A DNA stretch of 64,000 nt from Dicyema japonicum (Eukaryota > Dicyemida > Rhombozoa > Dicyemidae), in contig RDEW01000035.1 of assembly GCA_011109175.1 (NCBI GenBank), positions 288,069-352,068 of the forward strand, read 5' to 3'. A program made the position numbers and the translations under genes. This document shows, in pieces, positions 43,686-54,703 of the stretch; positions within the stretch are counted from its first letter, which is position 1; each line of letters begins with the position of its first letter. A model generated the notes under the pieces. It did not search any database and was not told the origin of the DNA. It was given only the letters and a program-made list of their open reading frames with translations.

Positions 43686-44010
43686 TAGAAATTATTTGCC
43701 GCGTAGCGCCAACGTTAGTGTGGTGCTATGCGGCTACTTGAATTGAAGATTTCTTATTTCTTCTGTTCCTTCTCTTCCACTTTGTCCCCAGGGAGCATTA
43801 ATTGTTAACGACGTCATGTGGTTCACCATCTCTGGTGGCGCCAGATATTATCTTATTATCCAAAAAGGACCATTAGCCATCAACCATCAGAGGAGTTCTC
43901 ACTTCTGTCAAGTCCGAGCTTGCGAAGACTGCTGAGGGAGGCTGGGATCACCTGACTTTTTTCATTCAGGATATGACGGTTTTTTCTGGTTCAATTAAAT
44001 TAAGATAAAT
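43686..44010 (+). repeat. SINE/LINE 3' unit, GACGTCAT family
   Basis: Contains TTAACGACGTCATGTGGTTC and, at its 3' side, AGGCTGGGATCACCTGACTT then ATGACGGTTTTTTCTGGTTC, the plus-strand form of the I-like LINE 3' end. No coding frame. Confidence 0.6.
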
Positions 44011-45250
44011 AAATTTGTAATTTGTTAAAAAATTATGTGTCACTTCTAAGAACGATGTTTGAAAACACAGACAAGCTCAGAAACATATTGCATAAAATTT
44101 ACCTGTGTAGTAATGTACCAAGACAAACTTTTTTGACAAAGATTCATTCCTTCTGAAGCCAAATGCCGTGTCATTGTAATGTTGGTGCATATTTAGATGC
44201 AGGACCCCACTTTCATGCATCAATTTATTTTAATTTTTCCCGGTGGAATGAAGAGATGGATTTTTGAATGCCGGCAGCCATTGGGGTCTCCTGAGTACGA
44301 CGCCACTAGAAGGAAGAAAGAGAAATCATGTAGCCAAATGGCACACGCAGTCATAGACTACTAAAGACACCAAACAAGAACTAGATAGCAATACAATCAA
44401 GTCAGGACAGAGAAATCAATTTGGCTAGATGTTCTTCCGTTGAGCCCACACAACGCAGTTCGCGGTGCAAAAAACACTCACTACCATTAGAGCGAATAAA
44501 GTTTTTTGTTTGGAAAAAGATAGAAGATTATTAACGACACATTTTAAAGCTTTCTTTTGCGATAAGTTTATTATTAAAACCTTAAAAACATCTCAAATAG
44601 AGTAACTTTTAAGAACGTGGGGGCCAGTGGCTTTTCAAGTTGATCTTCGTTGTCATCATGAGAGACTACTACGTCAATTATATTAATGAGGATCACAGTC
44701 TGATAAATCGTCACTGTTCACAGATTGAATTAAAAAATATTAAGAATATTTAAAAACCATTGGAATTTACAATTTGTATTAATTGAGAAATAAAATATCT
44801 ATAAAATTAATTAATTAAATTAGCGTGCTGAAATGCGTCTGGTGCAAATTTCAAGAGAAATCTTGGAAAAAAAAAAAAAAAAGTAATGGAAATGAAGGCG
44901 GACTTAAACATCTTAAGACGGGAAACAGATTGTTTAACGAAACTAGCTATAAATTTTATTTTTGACGAAGAAGGAACTTACTATAGGAGAAAGGCTATAG
45001 TTGCGATTCTTTTGTGTTGAAGATATTGAGTTGGAAACTCAAATCCATTGAATTAATTAACGTCTCTTGTCAACAAAACCACTGATTACTCCTATAATCA
45101 CGATGCGTTTTAGAGATCGCTATGTTGCCGAAGTGCTATCCACTATATGATGGTTTGGATACTGGAATTTGCTCTCTACTCGTTGGGGGACATATTTCTA
45201 TAAATACGACGATAATATTAATTTATCGCTCAGTCAGCCTAAAATTATAA
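44011..45250. other. Gene-free stretch
   Basis: No frame above 60 codons. A run of 17-18 A at 44870-44882 has no obvious processed pseudogene in front of it. Confidence 0.4.
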
Positions 45251-45340
45251 TTTATTTATTTTTATTTTATTGAACCAAAAAATCACCATCATACCAAAAT
45301 AACAAAATTCAGGTGATCCAAGCGTCTCTCAACAGTTTCC
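45251..45340 (-). repeat. I-like LINE 3' end, heavily truncated
   Basis: ATTTTATTGAACCAAAAAAT, AAATAACAAAATTCAGGTGA and TCTCAACAGTTTCCGCAT match the minus-strand 3' ends at 12735 and 49131. Confidence 0.65.
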
Positions 45341-45707
45341 GCATCTTTTCTCGGTGTACCGAATGGGTTAAGAATTTTGGTCTTTTACTTCCCAATAAAA
45401 AAAGTTTAATTTTTATTATTCCATTACCACAAAGAGAAATAGTGATCCTCACTTTTGATTGATTTATGCTTTTTCTATACCACTTCATTGGATTGTGGTA
45501 CTGGATATACTTTTATAATTAACTCCTACCTGTCCGGGGGTTATTATACAAATAGCTACAATTTTGTGAGAACATCCGGTTGACTTTAACAACTGCGACA
45601 AATTTAAGGAAAGATCAAAGAATTTGCTGAATTGTGAGATATCCAATCACTACATTCTGGGATTTAGTCAATTTATAAGCGGGGGATGGCTTAAATGTTA
45701 ATGCTAG

Positions 45708-46420
45708 GAATTCTATTTTTATTTTCAAATAATTTTAATCATAAACAAAGTTTGTGATAATCATTCTAAACATGGAAGACCAGTAAAAAGCAAGAACGAA
45801 ATATCTACAGCATTTTGTCCATTAAATACCCACATTTCCAACTGCCGTCCTAAAAATAAATATTATTCCGACGGATCTTATGTTCAGGGTAACCTATTCC
45901 AGGTAAGAGGCAGTGAGAGAGGAATAGCCAATGTGGAGTATTTATAATTGATAGGCCATCGCCACGTGTTTACCTATATCTGATTACGTGGTAACGGTAA
46001 TTTCCAACAGTGGTATAGTCACGTGTCCTAGTGAGACTGTGCTCACAGATTGTAGGATTCACAACTGGTTGATTCTCTCAGTGTAAGCGAAGGATGAGTC
46101 CATACGATAAATACATGGTTTCAATCAAAGGCAATAAACGCAAATTGACATCAAAGAGAAAGTCTTGTGTTGTCACATTCGAGGTCACTTGTCGCAGTGC
46201 GCCTGTTATCTCAACTTACAGAAAATGCCATATATAGGAGATTATCGAAATCGAAAAGACCCGTAGTGAGGATTACCTTCCACTGAACCATGTTATGAAG
46301 GCTTGCAAACTTCTGCACCTTGCGAATCGAGTCTCATCATACGTTTCTGGAAACTCGTGTATTGGAAAATATACACGTCGTCATGGATTGAAATACATTT
46401 TCAGTAAAATTATAAATTGA
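45708..46420 (+). CDS. Candidate cysteine-rich secreted-type gene with micro-introns
   Basis: Exons 45708-45932, 45955-46067, 46099-46204 and 46238-46420 join in phase, with introns of 22, 31 and 33 nt, all GT-AG. The first frame has a hydrophobic stretch (FQIILIIN), then KVCDNHSKHGRPVKSKNE and STAFCPLNTHISNC. Later parts carry CLPISDYVVTVI, TCPSETVLTDCRIHNC and SCVVTFEVTCRSAP, ending SKIIN and a stop. Paired cysteines suggest an extracellular disulfide-bonded protein. Resemblance to SUEL-type lectin domains is weak. A second model uses a CAG|GTAAGA donor at 45902 and a 20-nt intron at about 45990. No start codon was fixed. Confidence 0.42.
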
Positions 46421-46569
46421 AGCAGTTCTATGCTGAATGTACAATCAATAATCAGGTCGTGGGGAGACTGCTCAATCAGGCGGAATCAACCGTCTTTTAA
46501 ACCTAGCATAAACTAAAGTTTCCAAAGCTTAAAAAGAAGTTGGTATAATGGATAAGGGTATTTTATAGA

Positions 46570-46692
46570 GCTACCTACTAGAGCTACCACTACATGCGAC
46601 AACTCCCACGGCTACTAGTAAAATTACCACAGCATCTAAGACTCCTACAACTTCCAAGACGACTACTAGAACAACCAGATATCTCCTATAAG
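46570..46692 (+). other. Threonine-rich, mucin-like reading frame
   Basis: One plus-strand frame reads PLHATTPTATSKITTASKTP and TTSKTTTRTTRY before a stop; about half the residues are threonine. A 26-nt GT-AG gap (46543-46568, GTATAATGG...TTTATAG) precedes it, so it may be a 3' exon of the cysteine-rich candidate. Confidence 0.35.
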
Positions 46693-48159
46693 TGAATAGA
46701 GGATAGACTGCGATTAATTATTATTTATTAATGGCAATGCCGTGGAACCAGAAAAGTAACTAATTTGAGATTCCACTTTTGCCATGCATCTGGACACGCG
46801 CTGTAAGTCGTTTTTGTCCTCCCCTGTTTCTCGCAATCACCCTCAGATCATCCTAACTTGTTGGTGGTGACGTGCCTCTCTTGCACAAGATGTCTTCTTG
46901 ATGCACTCAATCTTTCCTGTTCTCTATTGGATCATTCATAAAAGTATGAAGACTTGGGCAATTCAGAGAAGCCGATATATCTACTGTCATTCAAAAACGT
47001 GGATATTGTATTTGACAGTTCAACAACTCGGAGTCTTCGAATGCCCGAAATGGATGAGGCAATGTTTTATGTGGTAGACTAATTCTGGCAAAATAGAAAC
47101 TTTATCGTCAGTACATAATTTCTCTAATAGCATCTGTAGAATCCTAGAGAGTCTTGGACTCCCTTTAACATGATGTCAAGATCTAAAGAGGGTGTCTACT
47201 TTAGAAGCAGAACCATCTCTAGCCATCTTATATGTACGCCACTCATGTACTCTTTCAGGATACCTTTTGCAGTCAGGAATATTCTTTATAGTTTTACTAA
47301 GCTTAGTTCCTCATCTCCAAGTTTCTGTATAACATCACGGATAACCCGAATTTCTCGATATTCGAGGGTACTGACTAGAAATAACATAAGGGTTCGTTGA
47401 TCGGGCTATTGAATCCCCAAGATGCATATGCTGGTATTTTCAGAGATAAAATATTATTCATTTTCAAAAAATACTTTTGACCACGTGCTTTATTGTTGTT
47501 TGTGGAACATAGCTCTTAAGACCATTGATAATTGAATAATGAGTAGTGGTTTTTCTCTCTGGAGAAAAAGAAGATCGTTTTGCGTCTGGAAAAACCGCGG
47601 AAATCGACCGTAAAGTTTGTGCTCGTTTGCAAACCGAAACCAAACTGCTAATGGACATCACCCGCCTTCAACGGAGTTATTCACAGCTCTACATTGTCAG
47701 CGAAATGTAACATCTCCAACCTTGAATTGTCTATCATTAATTTCCAATTAATTCAACCTTCACCCCTCAGTGTTCAATATTTTAAGCTAACCTCTGACTA
47801 AAGACAATTTTTTAACCTCTGCGACATCAATTCAGGAATCCCTGACAGATGAAGCCAGGATCTAATCTCGCTGCCATTCCGGTTGAAGGTTCCCCCACCG
47901 TGGGGCGCTAGAGGACAGCAACATACTGGAGTGTAAGCCTCAATTTCAGAATGTTGGTATTTTGTAGTCCTTCAGTTTTGAATATTTTCGCATAACAACT
48001 ATATCACTCATCCCCACAAGCACGGTTTAAAAAATTCAAAATTTTATTTAAAAAAATTTAAAATAATATTTACAAATTCGGCATTGTTCATTTTTTTATT
48101 TTTAGATCTAATATTTAAAAAAAATTCATTAATTATTTTTTAGATCTAATATTCAAAAA
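46693..48159. other. Unassigned; short frames on both strands
   Basis: Overlapping frames at 47170-47400 (plus) and 47661-47464 (minus), with minus-strand pieces reading REIRVIRDVIQKLGDEELS. None is recognised. At 47893 CCCCACCGTGGGG forms a perfect small hairpin of unknown meaning. Confidence 0.3.
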
Positions 48160-48275
48160 ATGACCCCGCCGGACTCGTCCTCACCTTTGTTGGTCTGGGA
48201 TCACTTAGTTAGATGAGAACTTTTATTTCTTTCTCTTTGACCCAGTGATCCTGGGGGTAATAATAATAATATTAT
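48160..48275 (+). repeat. LINE 3' end with TAA-repeat tail
   Basis: GGTCTGGGATCACTTAGTTA, then ACCCAGTGATCCTGGGGGTA, then TAATAATAATAATATTATT. The (TAA)n tail is the I-clade style 3' end; the ORF is absent. Confidence 0.7.
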
Positions 48276-49130
48276 TTTAGAGCCTTATTTCGTGAAGCAT
48301 GTATTGAAAAAGAACCGTGATTTGACGTTCAGCATCATAAGCGATCATCAAGGCTTCGTGATTATTAAGTGATTTGGATTGAATCCCCTAATTTTCAGTA
48401 ATCAAACTGACATCAATCTTTTTTAGTGAGACAGCTCCACCTCTTCTGATATGGTAGTCCATGAATCGTTTATCATGCTCCAACTCCTCCGCGGATTTCT
48501 TCTCAAAGTACTTTGCGGCCCCCGGTCATATTTCCCCCAACAATCGGATTACTCATTGATAATGGTCGATTATTTCCAAAAAGCGAACAAATTCTAATTT
48601 ATATACTAAATTTACAGTATTTAATTCACGTTGAGTAGAAAAGATCGAATATTCATGAAGACATTCCTCCAATCCGTCAATGTCGGGGTCACATAATTAA
48701 TTTGTACTAGCACTGACTTTCCTAGCGTTCCTGTTGTTAATAAATGAATTCCAGTGTCTGATTCATGAGAGTAATGTGAGGGTCATTGCCAAGACTCTAA
48801 TGAGGGAGAACATTATAAAGGGAAGGTATCATTGGTGTGTACTGTAGGGGATTGGTTGCTGACTCGTCATTACATTTCAAGTAGGAATGACTCCTCTCAC
48901 ACACGTGTATGACTCACTGTTGGCTATCGAATCTACTCTAAGGAACACTCAACGAGAGAGACATCAACAACAGAACCGGCTACATAATAGAAATCAGTTC
49001 AAGGACTAAGGAGACACTGGACCTAATAGATGAAAAAGATCAAATCACCCACTTGTTCACTCACTGACAACCTCATTTATTTTTTTATTTTTTTAAATTA
49101 TTTTTTATTTTTTTAATATTTAAAAAGTTG
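48276..49130. other. No feature seen
   Basis: AT-rich with short frames. Confidence 0.4.
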
Positions 49131-49740
49131 TATTTATTTTAATTTATTGAATCAGAAAACCACCGTCATATCCAAAATAACGTCATATTATCCACCTGTC
49201 TAGGTGGCACCCAGTGCCAGGCCGGCATGAAGAAAGATCATTTGCTCTTCCTTACTTCATTGGAGGGGTTTCCACAACTGCAAATTCCGAATGGATTCTG
49301 TTTCTATAGAAGTGGAAACTGGATACACTTAATTAGTTGTTTACTTTAACTTCTTTCTCAGTGTATCCGGGGTTAATAAATTAATTAATTTAAAATAACA
49401 AAATTCAGGTAATCCCAGCCTCCCTCAACAGTCTCGAATCTTTTCTCTGTGTTCCGACTGCGTTCTTGCGTATTTCCGATATGGACAGGGTCCGCATATC
49501 GAGTCCTTCGCAGGGGCACTGTTCCATTCGTCTCTATCACATTTTATAGGTTTTTAGGCAGGATTTCTACTCGGGAATATTTCCTTAGTAGGTTTGCTAC
49601 CTTCACTTGAATGTTGCATTTTTTGTCCAAATTTGTTGCAGAAAGGTCAGATCCCCAGATATTACATGCGTATCCTATTGTAGCCTCGATGAACTGTTTG
49701 TCAATGACATCCGGACCACTCAGATCTAAAAGGATTTCGA
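49131..49740 (-). pseudogene. I-like LINE C-terminus interrupted by a SINE
   Basis: On the minus strand 49740-49400 aligns with 13080-12790 (same C-terminus, KVAN..RKYSRVEILPKNL region, GTVPL) at about 90 percent by eye, with a frame break near 49500. The 3' untranslated part is split: bases 49182-49391 are an inserted SINE flanked by the duplication AAAATAAC, after which the LINE end resumes to 49131. Confidence 0.8.
49174..49399 (+). mobile_element. LINE-tailed SINE nested in a LINE, with 8-bp target duplication
   Basis: Insert 49182-49391 (210 bp) lies between two copies of AAAATAAC (49174-49181 and 49392-49399). The uninterrupted site is preserved at 45294 (CCAAAATAACAAAATTC). It begins GTCATATTATCCACCTGTCT and ends GTATCCGGGGTTAATAAATT. 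The same unit occurs inverted at 28608-28830. Confidence 0.82.
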
Positions 49741-50140
49741 TCTGTCTGAGGGCACGTAGTCTTTTATTTTCACTCAGTCTTCGGATGCTTCTCGTAGAAA
49801 CATAATTGTGTATCTGCTTTAGACGACTCCGGTCATTGGGTCTGGAAAAATTGATGATAGCATTCGAGACAAGTCACTGGTTGTTATAATAATTTTCTTT
49901 TGTTTAGAGATTTGCATAGAGAGTGATAGGGATGAACTGGGCTGTAGGCTTGGGAGTAGAACTGCAGAGCTCTCACTTCAGAATAGTCTCCAATGGGAAG
50001 GATTCCGATTCTCAATGAAGATCATCAATAAGGGTTGATTCAGACATCCAGTAATTGTTCTGAGCACCATATTTTGGATTTTTTGTAGTTCGTCGATAGA
50101 AGCGAGGAAGAGGTTGACCAACAAGGACTTGCATAGTTAA
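49741..50140 (-). pseudogene. LINE connection-domain fragment
   Basis: On the minus strand: SIDELQKIQNMVLRTITGCL, the L-Q-x-I-Q-N-x-x-L-R-x-I-T-G block of Jockey/CR1 C-termini, then about 60 broken codons to the junction with the I-like LINE. A different element from its neighbour. Confidence 0.6.
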
Positions 50141-50295
50141 TATTTTAATTTTTACCCATAAATATAAAGTATTTTTACTTTTAATTATTTTTTTACAAAA
50201 TTAAAAATATTAGGATATCGAAAATAATTTTAAATTTTTAAAATTTTGATATTTGGTTAAGAAAAAAACAATTTTTATATTTTAGTGATATTTAA
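50141..50295. other. AT-rich spacer
   Basis: No feature seen. Confidence 0.4.
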
Positions 50296-51172
50296 TAATC
50301 AAAAAGTGTTGGCACGGTGCGTCATTAATATTTTGTTGCATGAGCTTTTGCAACAATTACTGTTTCTAATCTTTTTTTGTATTTTTCTATTAATTCAAAG
50401 CATTCTTATTTGGAAATTTTATTCCATTCCACACGCCAGAATACTTTTAACTCCATTATATTTTTTGGTCTTCTGTTTCCTATCTTCATTTTCAACGTTT
50501 TTCATAAATTTTTAATTGGGTTTAAGTCGGGAGATTGGCTAAGTCATTTCAAAACATTTATTCCATTATTATTTAACCATTCAGTCGTAATTTTAGCTTA
50601 ATTTTTCGGATCGTTATCATGTTGAAACGTCTAATTGCTTCTTAACTTTAATTTGTTGGTGAATAAAATTAAACAATTTTTCAAAATTTCGACGTACTTT
50701 TTGGCATTCAATATTTTATCTATGAAAAATAGTTCACCCTCTCCTTGATATGAAAAACACGCCCATAACATTATGCTGCCTCCTCCGTGCTTAATTGGAG
50801 GTATGGTACATTTTTGTCATATTCTTGATTTTTCTCCTCCAAATGTTTTTGTTATAATTGAGACCAAAAAGTTCAATTTGGTTTCATCTGACCATAATAT
50901 ATTCATTATATATTCTAAATCTTTATTTAAAATATTTTGAGCGAATTTTAGTCGTTCCGATATATGGACTCTTTTTAGTAGAGGAATAGACGTGCCCTCC
51001 TTTTATGAATTCCTTGTTTGCGCAATGTATTAGTTATCTTAGATAAACCAACATTAATTCCCACTGTCTCTAAATCTCTCAACTTGCTTCTAATAATTAC
51101 TGAATTGATTGAAAATTTGATTGTAACTATTTTTTCTCGGTGGTACTTGACGATCATCTGTTTTATCTCAAA
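50296..51172 (-). pseudogene. Tc1-like (DD34E) transposase, inactivated
   Basis: On the minus strand a degenerate paired-type N-terminus (DRQVPPRKNSYNQIF) is followed by ILWSDETKLNFLV with the first catalytic aspartate. Then come PPIKHGGGSIMLWACFS, FQHDNDPKN with the second aspartate, and SQSPDLNPIKNL. The spacing from HDND to the last catalytic position is exactly 34 residues, as in DD34E Tc1 elements, but that position is lysine instead of glutamate (NPIKN for NPIEN). Stops and frameshifts are common. Terminal inverted repeats were not identified. Confidence 0.9.
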
Positions 51173-51495
51173 AGGATAATAATAATAAAAGCCTTTTCAC
51201 GGAGCAGTGGTATTAGCTCAGCATAGGCAGGACACACACTTTATTTAAGTAAAGAACAGTTAATTTTAACTAATCGTAGAACCAAGGAATGATTTTCACT
51301 TCTATTTTCTTTTTCTTGTGTTGGGTCCTTTTTTAACAATCCAGTTCCGCAGTGAGAGTCCACTAATGACGGCGTCACTCATCAAGCCTTTTTAGCATCG
51401 TAAATGCGTGGAACCTTCCACCAGGTGAACAGCAGCGAGAATCGAACCCGTAAACTAAGTCACTTTAGTCCGACACCTAACCACTATGTCACCCT
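51173..51495 (-). mobile_element. tRNA-derived SINE with (TTA)n tail
   Basis: On the minus strand the unit starts at about 51495 with GGGTGACATAGTGGTTAGGT, an A-box-like D arm. About 40 bases on comes the B box GGGTTCGATTCTCGC. A body with GAGTGACGCCGTCATTAGTG follows, then a 3' tail CTTTTATTATTATTATCC. The T arm pairs only with G-U wobble, so it is not a functional tRNA. It directly abuts the Tc1-like relic. Confidence 0.78.
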
Positions 51496-52698
51496 TCATT
51501 TACAATAATTAAAGTTTAAATGTAGTAAGAATAAATCTCAATCAGAGTCTAATGACGCGTTGGCATAAATTTAGTTTATTATAGGTTTGCTTTATAAAAC
51601 TTAAAGCGCATTATTTTTCAAGGTGGTATAATCTATCATCCCCCATCTTAATGAAAACATGAGACATCAAAAACCTGAGGTTTTTGAAATAAATATTGAT
51701 CAGATGCACTACTCTCTGAGTTCAATTCCAAAAGACTCTGTATTGCTGTTGAACCAAAGGAATTGACAAGAAATCTAGTAGAGACGTTAATTGACCTATC
51801 CTCATTAAAGGAGGAGCCCCAGTGCCTTCAAACTACTAGTCCAATGGCAGGACGCTTCCACAGCTCTTTCAATGGATTCTATACAGAATAAACCGCAGTC
51901 GGAACATTAACAGTTGGTAAGAAAAGGTAACCAGTGAACCTAGTCTGTCAGTATTTGGAAGTTTATTTGGCGAATTTTGGAGGTTTAACATGTTAATCAG
52001 AATCGAACAAATAATAGATATACAGCAAAATCACTATAAAAATTCCACAAAAACTAAACTCCAATAGGTCTGCTATTAGGAGCGTTTAATGTCCATTAAA
52101 AAGTGACGTGACTCGTCCTGCATTTTTAAATAGGTTTTAGCTGATCTTCGATTGAGTAAGTCCGACCATGATTGGCGCACTCTGTTCCTGATCTCGTGTA
52201 GAATTTATTTTTTAATTTTTTTGTTTCGTTCAGCATTACAGGTTTCAGTTCTAATCCCAATGTCGAGTTGATGGATAGATGTTTCATTATCTGTAAAGTT
52301 TTAAGCACCTTTGTATTTTTCTTTTATATTGCTAAGATCCCAACCGTTTCCTTGACGACCGAGATTATACCTCGCGCTATTCTCTCCATAGGACATAAGG
52401 TCAACCATCCACGAAGACTTCAGACAGATATTCTGTTATTTTCGTATGGTATCTTGATGAGAAGCAGTATTTACCAATTCTTGTGCTCTTTCCGGCCTAT
52501 CACGGTTCGTTATTCAATAAAGACTTCGGAGTCAGTTTATCGGGGTTTCAAGTTTTCGTCTCAAAGATTGCTTTTTAGTTTAGTTTTCTGAAGTAATTTT
52601 TAGAAATATTTTCATGCTTTACTTCCAAGTGTTGTAGTTGCGGCAGTAGTGCCTGCGTTCTAAAAATGGGGTCCTTCTGATGTCAATTGCGGAGATCA
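51496..52698. other. Unassigned; frames on both strands
   Basis: A 107-codon plus frame (52268-52591) and a 60-codon minus frame overlap; neither is recognised. Another minus frame near 52200-52090 reads RQSWSDLLNRRSAKTYLKMQ, faintly like a cytochrome P450 helix, not enough for a call. Confidence 0.3.
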
Positions 52699-53260
52699 TC
52701 AAATCCTACCTTTCAGTGCGGATTGAAATAGAGAATCATATATCCTATTATCCAAGTAAGGGGTCAGAGGTTCGTAAGGGGGAATTGGGTGTTGTATGGA
52801 CTTGGAGGTTTCAGTATTTATAAGATAAATGTACTTGCTTCCAAAAAATGCATGACACTTGATTTTTTGTAAGTAGTTTGAGTCCTTGTCACTTGTTTTT
52901 TTGTAAGTAGTTTGAAGCCACTCTAACTCATAATATCTCCAATTTATAGTCATAGGATTCTTTCTGAGAGCATACTCAATCCTGATGTGTCGGATATGAG
53001 CACATCATTAGCATATAATAAATCAGACATTTAGGCAGAGGGGAATTTGCCTGTGGATGTCAAAGGGTTGTAAATAGCCCCCATATGGGGTTCATCATCT
53101 CTACTGGATTAGAATGATAGTGTCCATGTGTCCTCATGTGCAGCCATCTCTTTATCCGTCTTATCAACTCTAGCGTGATCCCCATCTGGGATAACTGGAA
53201 GAGGAATGTCTCGTGACTCACGTTGTCTAACGCCTTTGAAAAATCCACACATGACATTCA
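52699..53260 (-). pseudogene. LINE reverse transcriptase fragment, YAND box
   Basis: The minus strand gives VDFSKALDNVSHETFLFQL and KRWLHMRTHG (family DFSKAFDxVxH, WL..R). After a break comes LLYANDVLISDTSGLSML, where the catalytic YADD is YAND. Frames then fall apart. About 190 codons of palm and thumb. Confidence 0.8.
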
Positions 53261-53404
53261 GAAGGTACTTAGAATTTGCAGATGACATTCAACTTTCCAC
53301 TTTCTCGGCAGTACAGGTTTAAAGTCTTCAACTCATCGAAGGTTAACTTGTAGATACGGCATTGGATTCCTCTCCTTTTGAAAAAGGTAGAAACCAGCTG
53401 ATTT
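53261..53404. other. Short spacer
   Basis: No feature seen. Confidence 0.4.
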
Positions 53405-53935
53405 CCCTGCAATCACGTCTCAACGGAAATAAACAAGTGACCTTTAATGCTTCGGTATTTCTTCTCTTTAATCCTCGGCTTGCTTAAAAGCATGAACTTG
53501 GTCCGAAGCTGAAGCGGCCAAATGATATCAATACAAGTAACGTCCCAAACCAGATTCTGACCATTAGCAAAGGGCAATATTGTCATCTCGTCCGGGCGTT
53601 TACTATCGTCTTGCGTGAGACCAGTCGGCTCCAAAATGTAGTGGTGACCAGAAAAGGAAAGTGTGTTTTTCAACGTCACGTTAAGACAGACATGCTTTGG
53701 GAAACCTCGCCTAACCTGCACAACAGTAGATATTAGCCATATGGATCGATCAAACGTCCATAACTACATTTTCGCTTCGCACACAATTTAAGGGCAAGAC
53801 ATAGCGAGGCGGCTATTCTCCTGCCTCATCATCCAGCAGGTTACTAATCTCGGCACAAGGATAGGTGTTCAACCAGGAACCTACTGAATGGCAGCTAGTC
53901 GTTTTGAGGCATGCAAGTCTTCTTCCATCTCCAGT
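53405..53935 (-). pseudogene. RLE-type LINE, pre-endonuclease and endonuclease region (divergent copy)
   Basis: From 53935 on the minus strand: RRLACLKTTSCHSVGSWLN and ISNLLDDEA, then a broken zinc-knuckle region. The frame 53721-53413 follows with FPKHVCLNVTLKNTLSF, SKRPDEMTILPFANGQN and LVWDVTCID. Order and motifs match the 56.6-kb copy, but divergence is much greater, so it is an older or different subfamily. RPD and WDVT residues are retained. Confidence 0.8.
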
Positions 53936-54437
53936 GCATTTTTTATTAATGAAGCTATTTTACGACTCAAATTATTTGATGTTTCGTGGCAGCACTTAGC
54001 TGATTCTTGCACTTGTTTTGAAAGACGATATTTAGAAAACAATAGCCTTTTACTAAACAAAGGCACTATTTTGAAATTTTAAAAAATTTCAGCCATCCTT
54101 TAAAGGCAAAGAAGTTGGTGTAATAAATGGAGATAGTGGAATCATTCGGTATCAATCTTTTAGGTGGTTTAGGATGATGCTTTAATATCTGACAAGACTG
54201 CATCTTCAAGAGATGGATTTAGAATGCTCAAGTTACACTGAGAATTGCGAACAGACAAATCAATCATGCAAACACTCTGAATGCTCATAACCCTACCTAG
54301 GTAAAATATCCCCTAAACTATAAGAAATAGAGATTGAGTACAATATGCATACTGAAGGAGAATTTAAACTTATCTTTATTGTACAATCTCAGGACTGATT
54401 CTAGCTCATTCACTCACCCTAACAATTATATCTTTGT
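53936..54437. other. No feature seen
   Basis: Short frames only. Confidence 0.4.
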
Positions 54438-54703
54438 ATGTCTTATTTGGTAAAGTCAACGCACTTTGACGATAGGGTATGTTAAGATTAATGGATAGAG
54501 TTAGGTGGACGTTATCACGTGGACCAGTCTCTCATGAACCTGAAATTGCTTTGGTGTCAAAAGACCACATTCATCTATCTCGAGGTCATTGTAGTAAGCA
54601 GCCTCATCACTTGACTTCAGAAATAATAAAGAAATTGAAAGGCCATCAAGTTGGATTATTATCATTCTGTCGTGGATTTATCCAAGACTATAGATGTCTT
54701 TGA
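54438..54703 (+). CDS. Candidate small gene with a 26-nt intron after four codons
   Basis: ATG TCT TAT TTG (54438-54449) is followed by a 26-nt GT-AG gap (54450-54475, GTAAAG...CGATAG). A 75-codon frame follows to the stop at 54703, reading RVRWTLSRGPVSHEPEIAL and LSRGHCSKQPHHLTSEI, total 79 residues. The GTAAAG donor is good. A rival 22-nt intron with donor GTATGT starts at 54477. No family is recognised and the 3' end may continue by further splicing. An unspliced start at 54479 is the alternative. Confidence 0.32.

Noticed and set aside
44865-44885. Poly-A run as the tail of a processed pseudogene
   Set aside because: No recognisable coding sequence precedes it and no target duplication is visible.
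51420-51495. Possible functional tRNA gene on the minus strand
   Set aside because: A and B boxes are present, but the acceptor and T stems have mismatches and a SINE body with a TTA-repeat tail follows.
52090-52200. Cytochrome P450-like helix on the minus strand
   Set aside because: Similarity limited to about 25 residues; no I-helix, ExxR or haem-binding motif in the neighbourhood.
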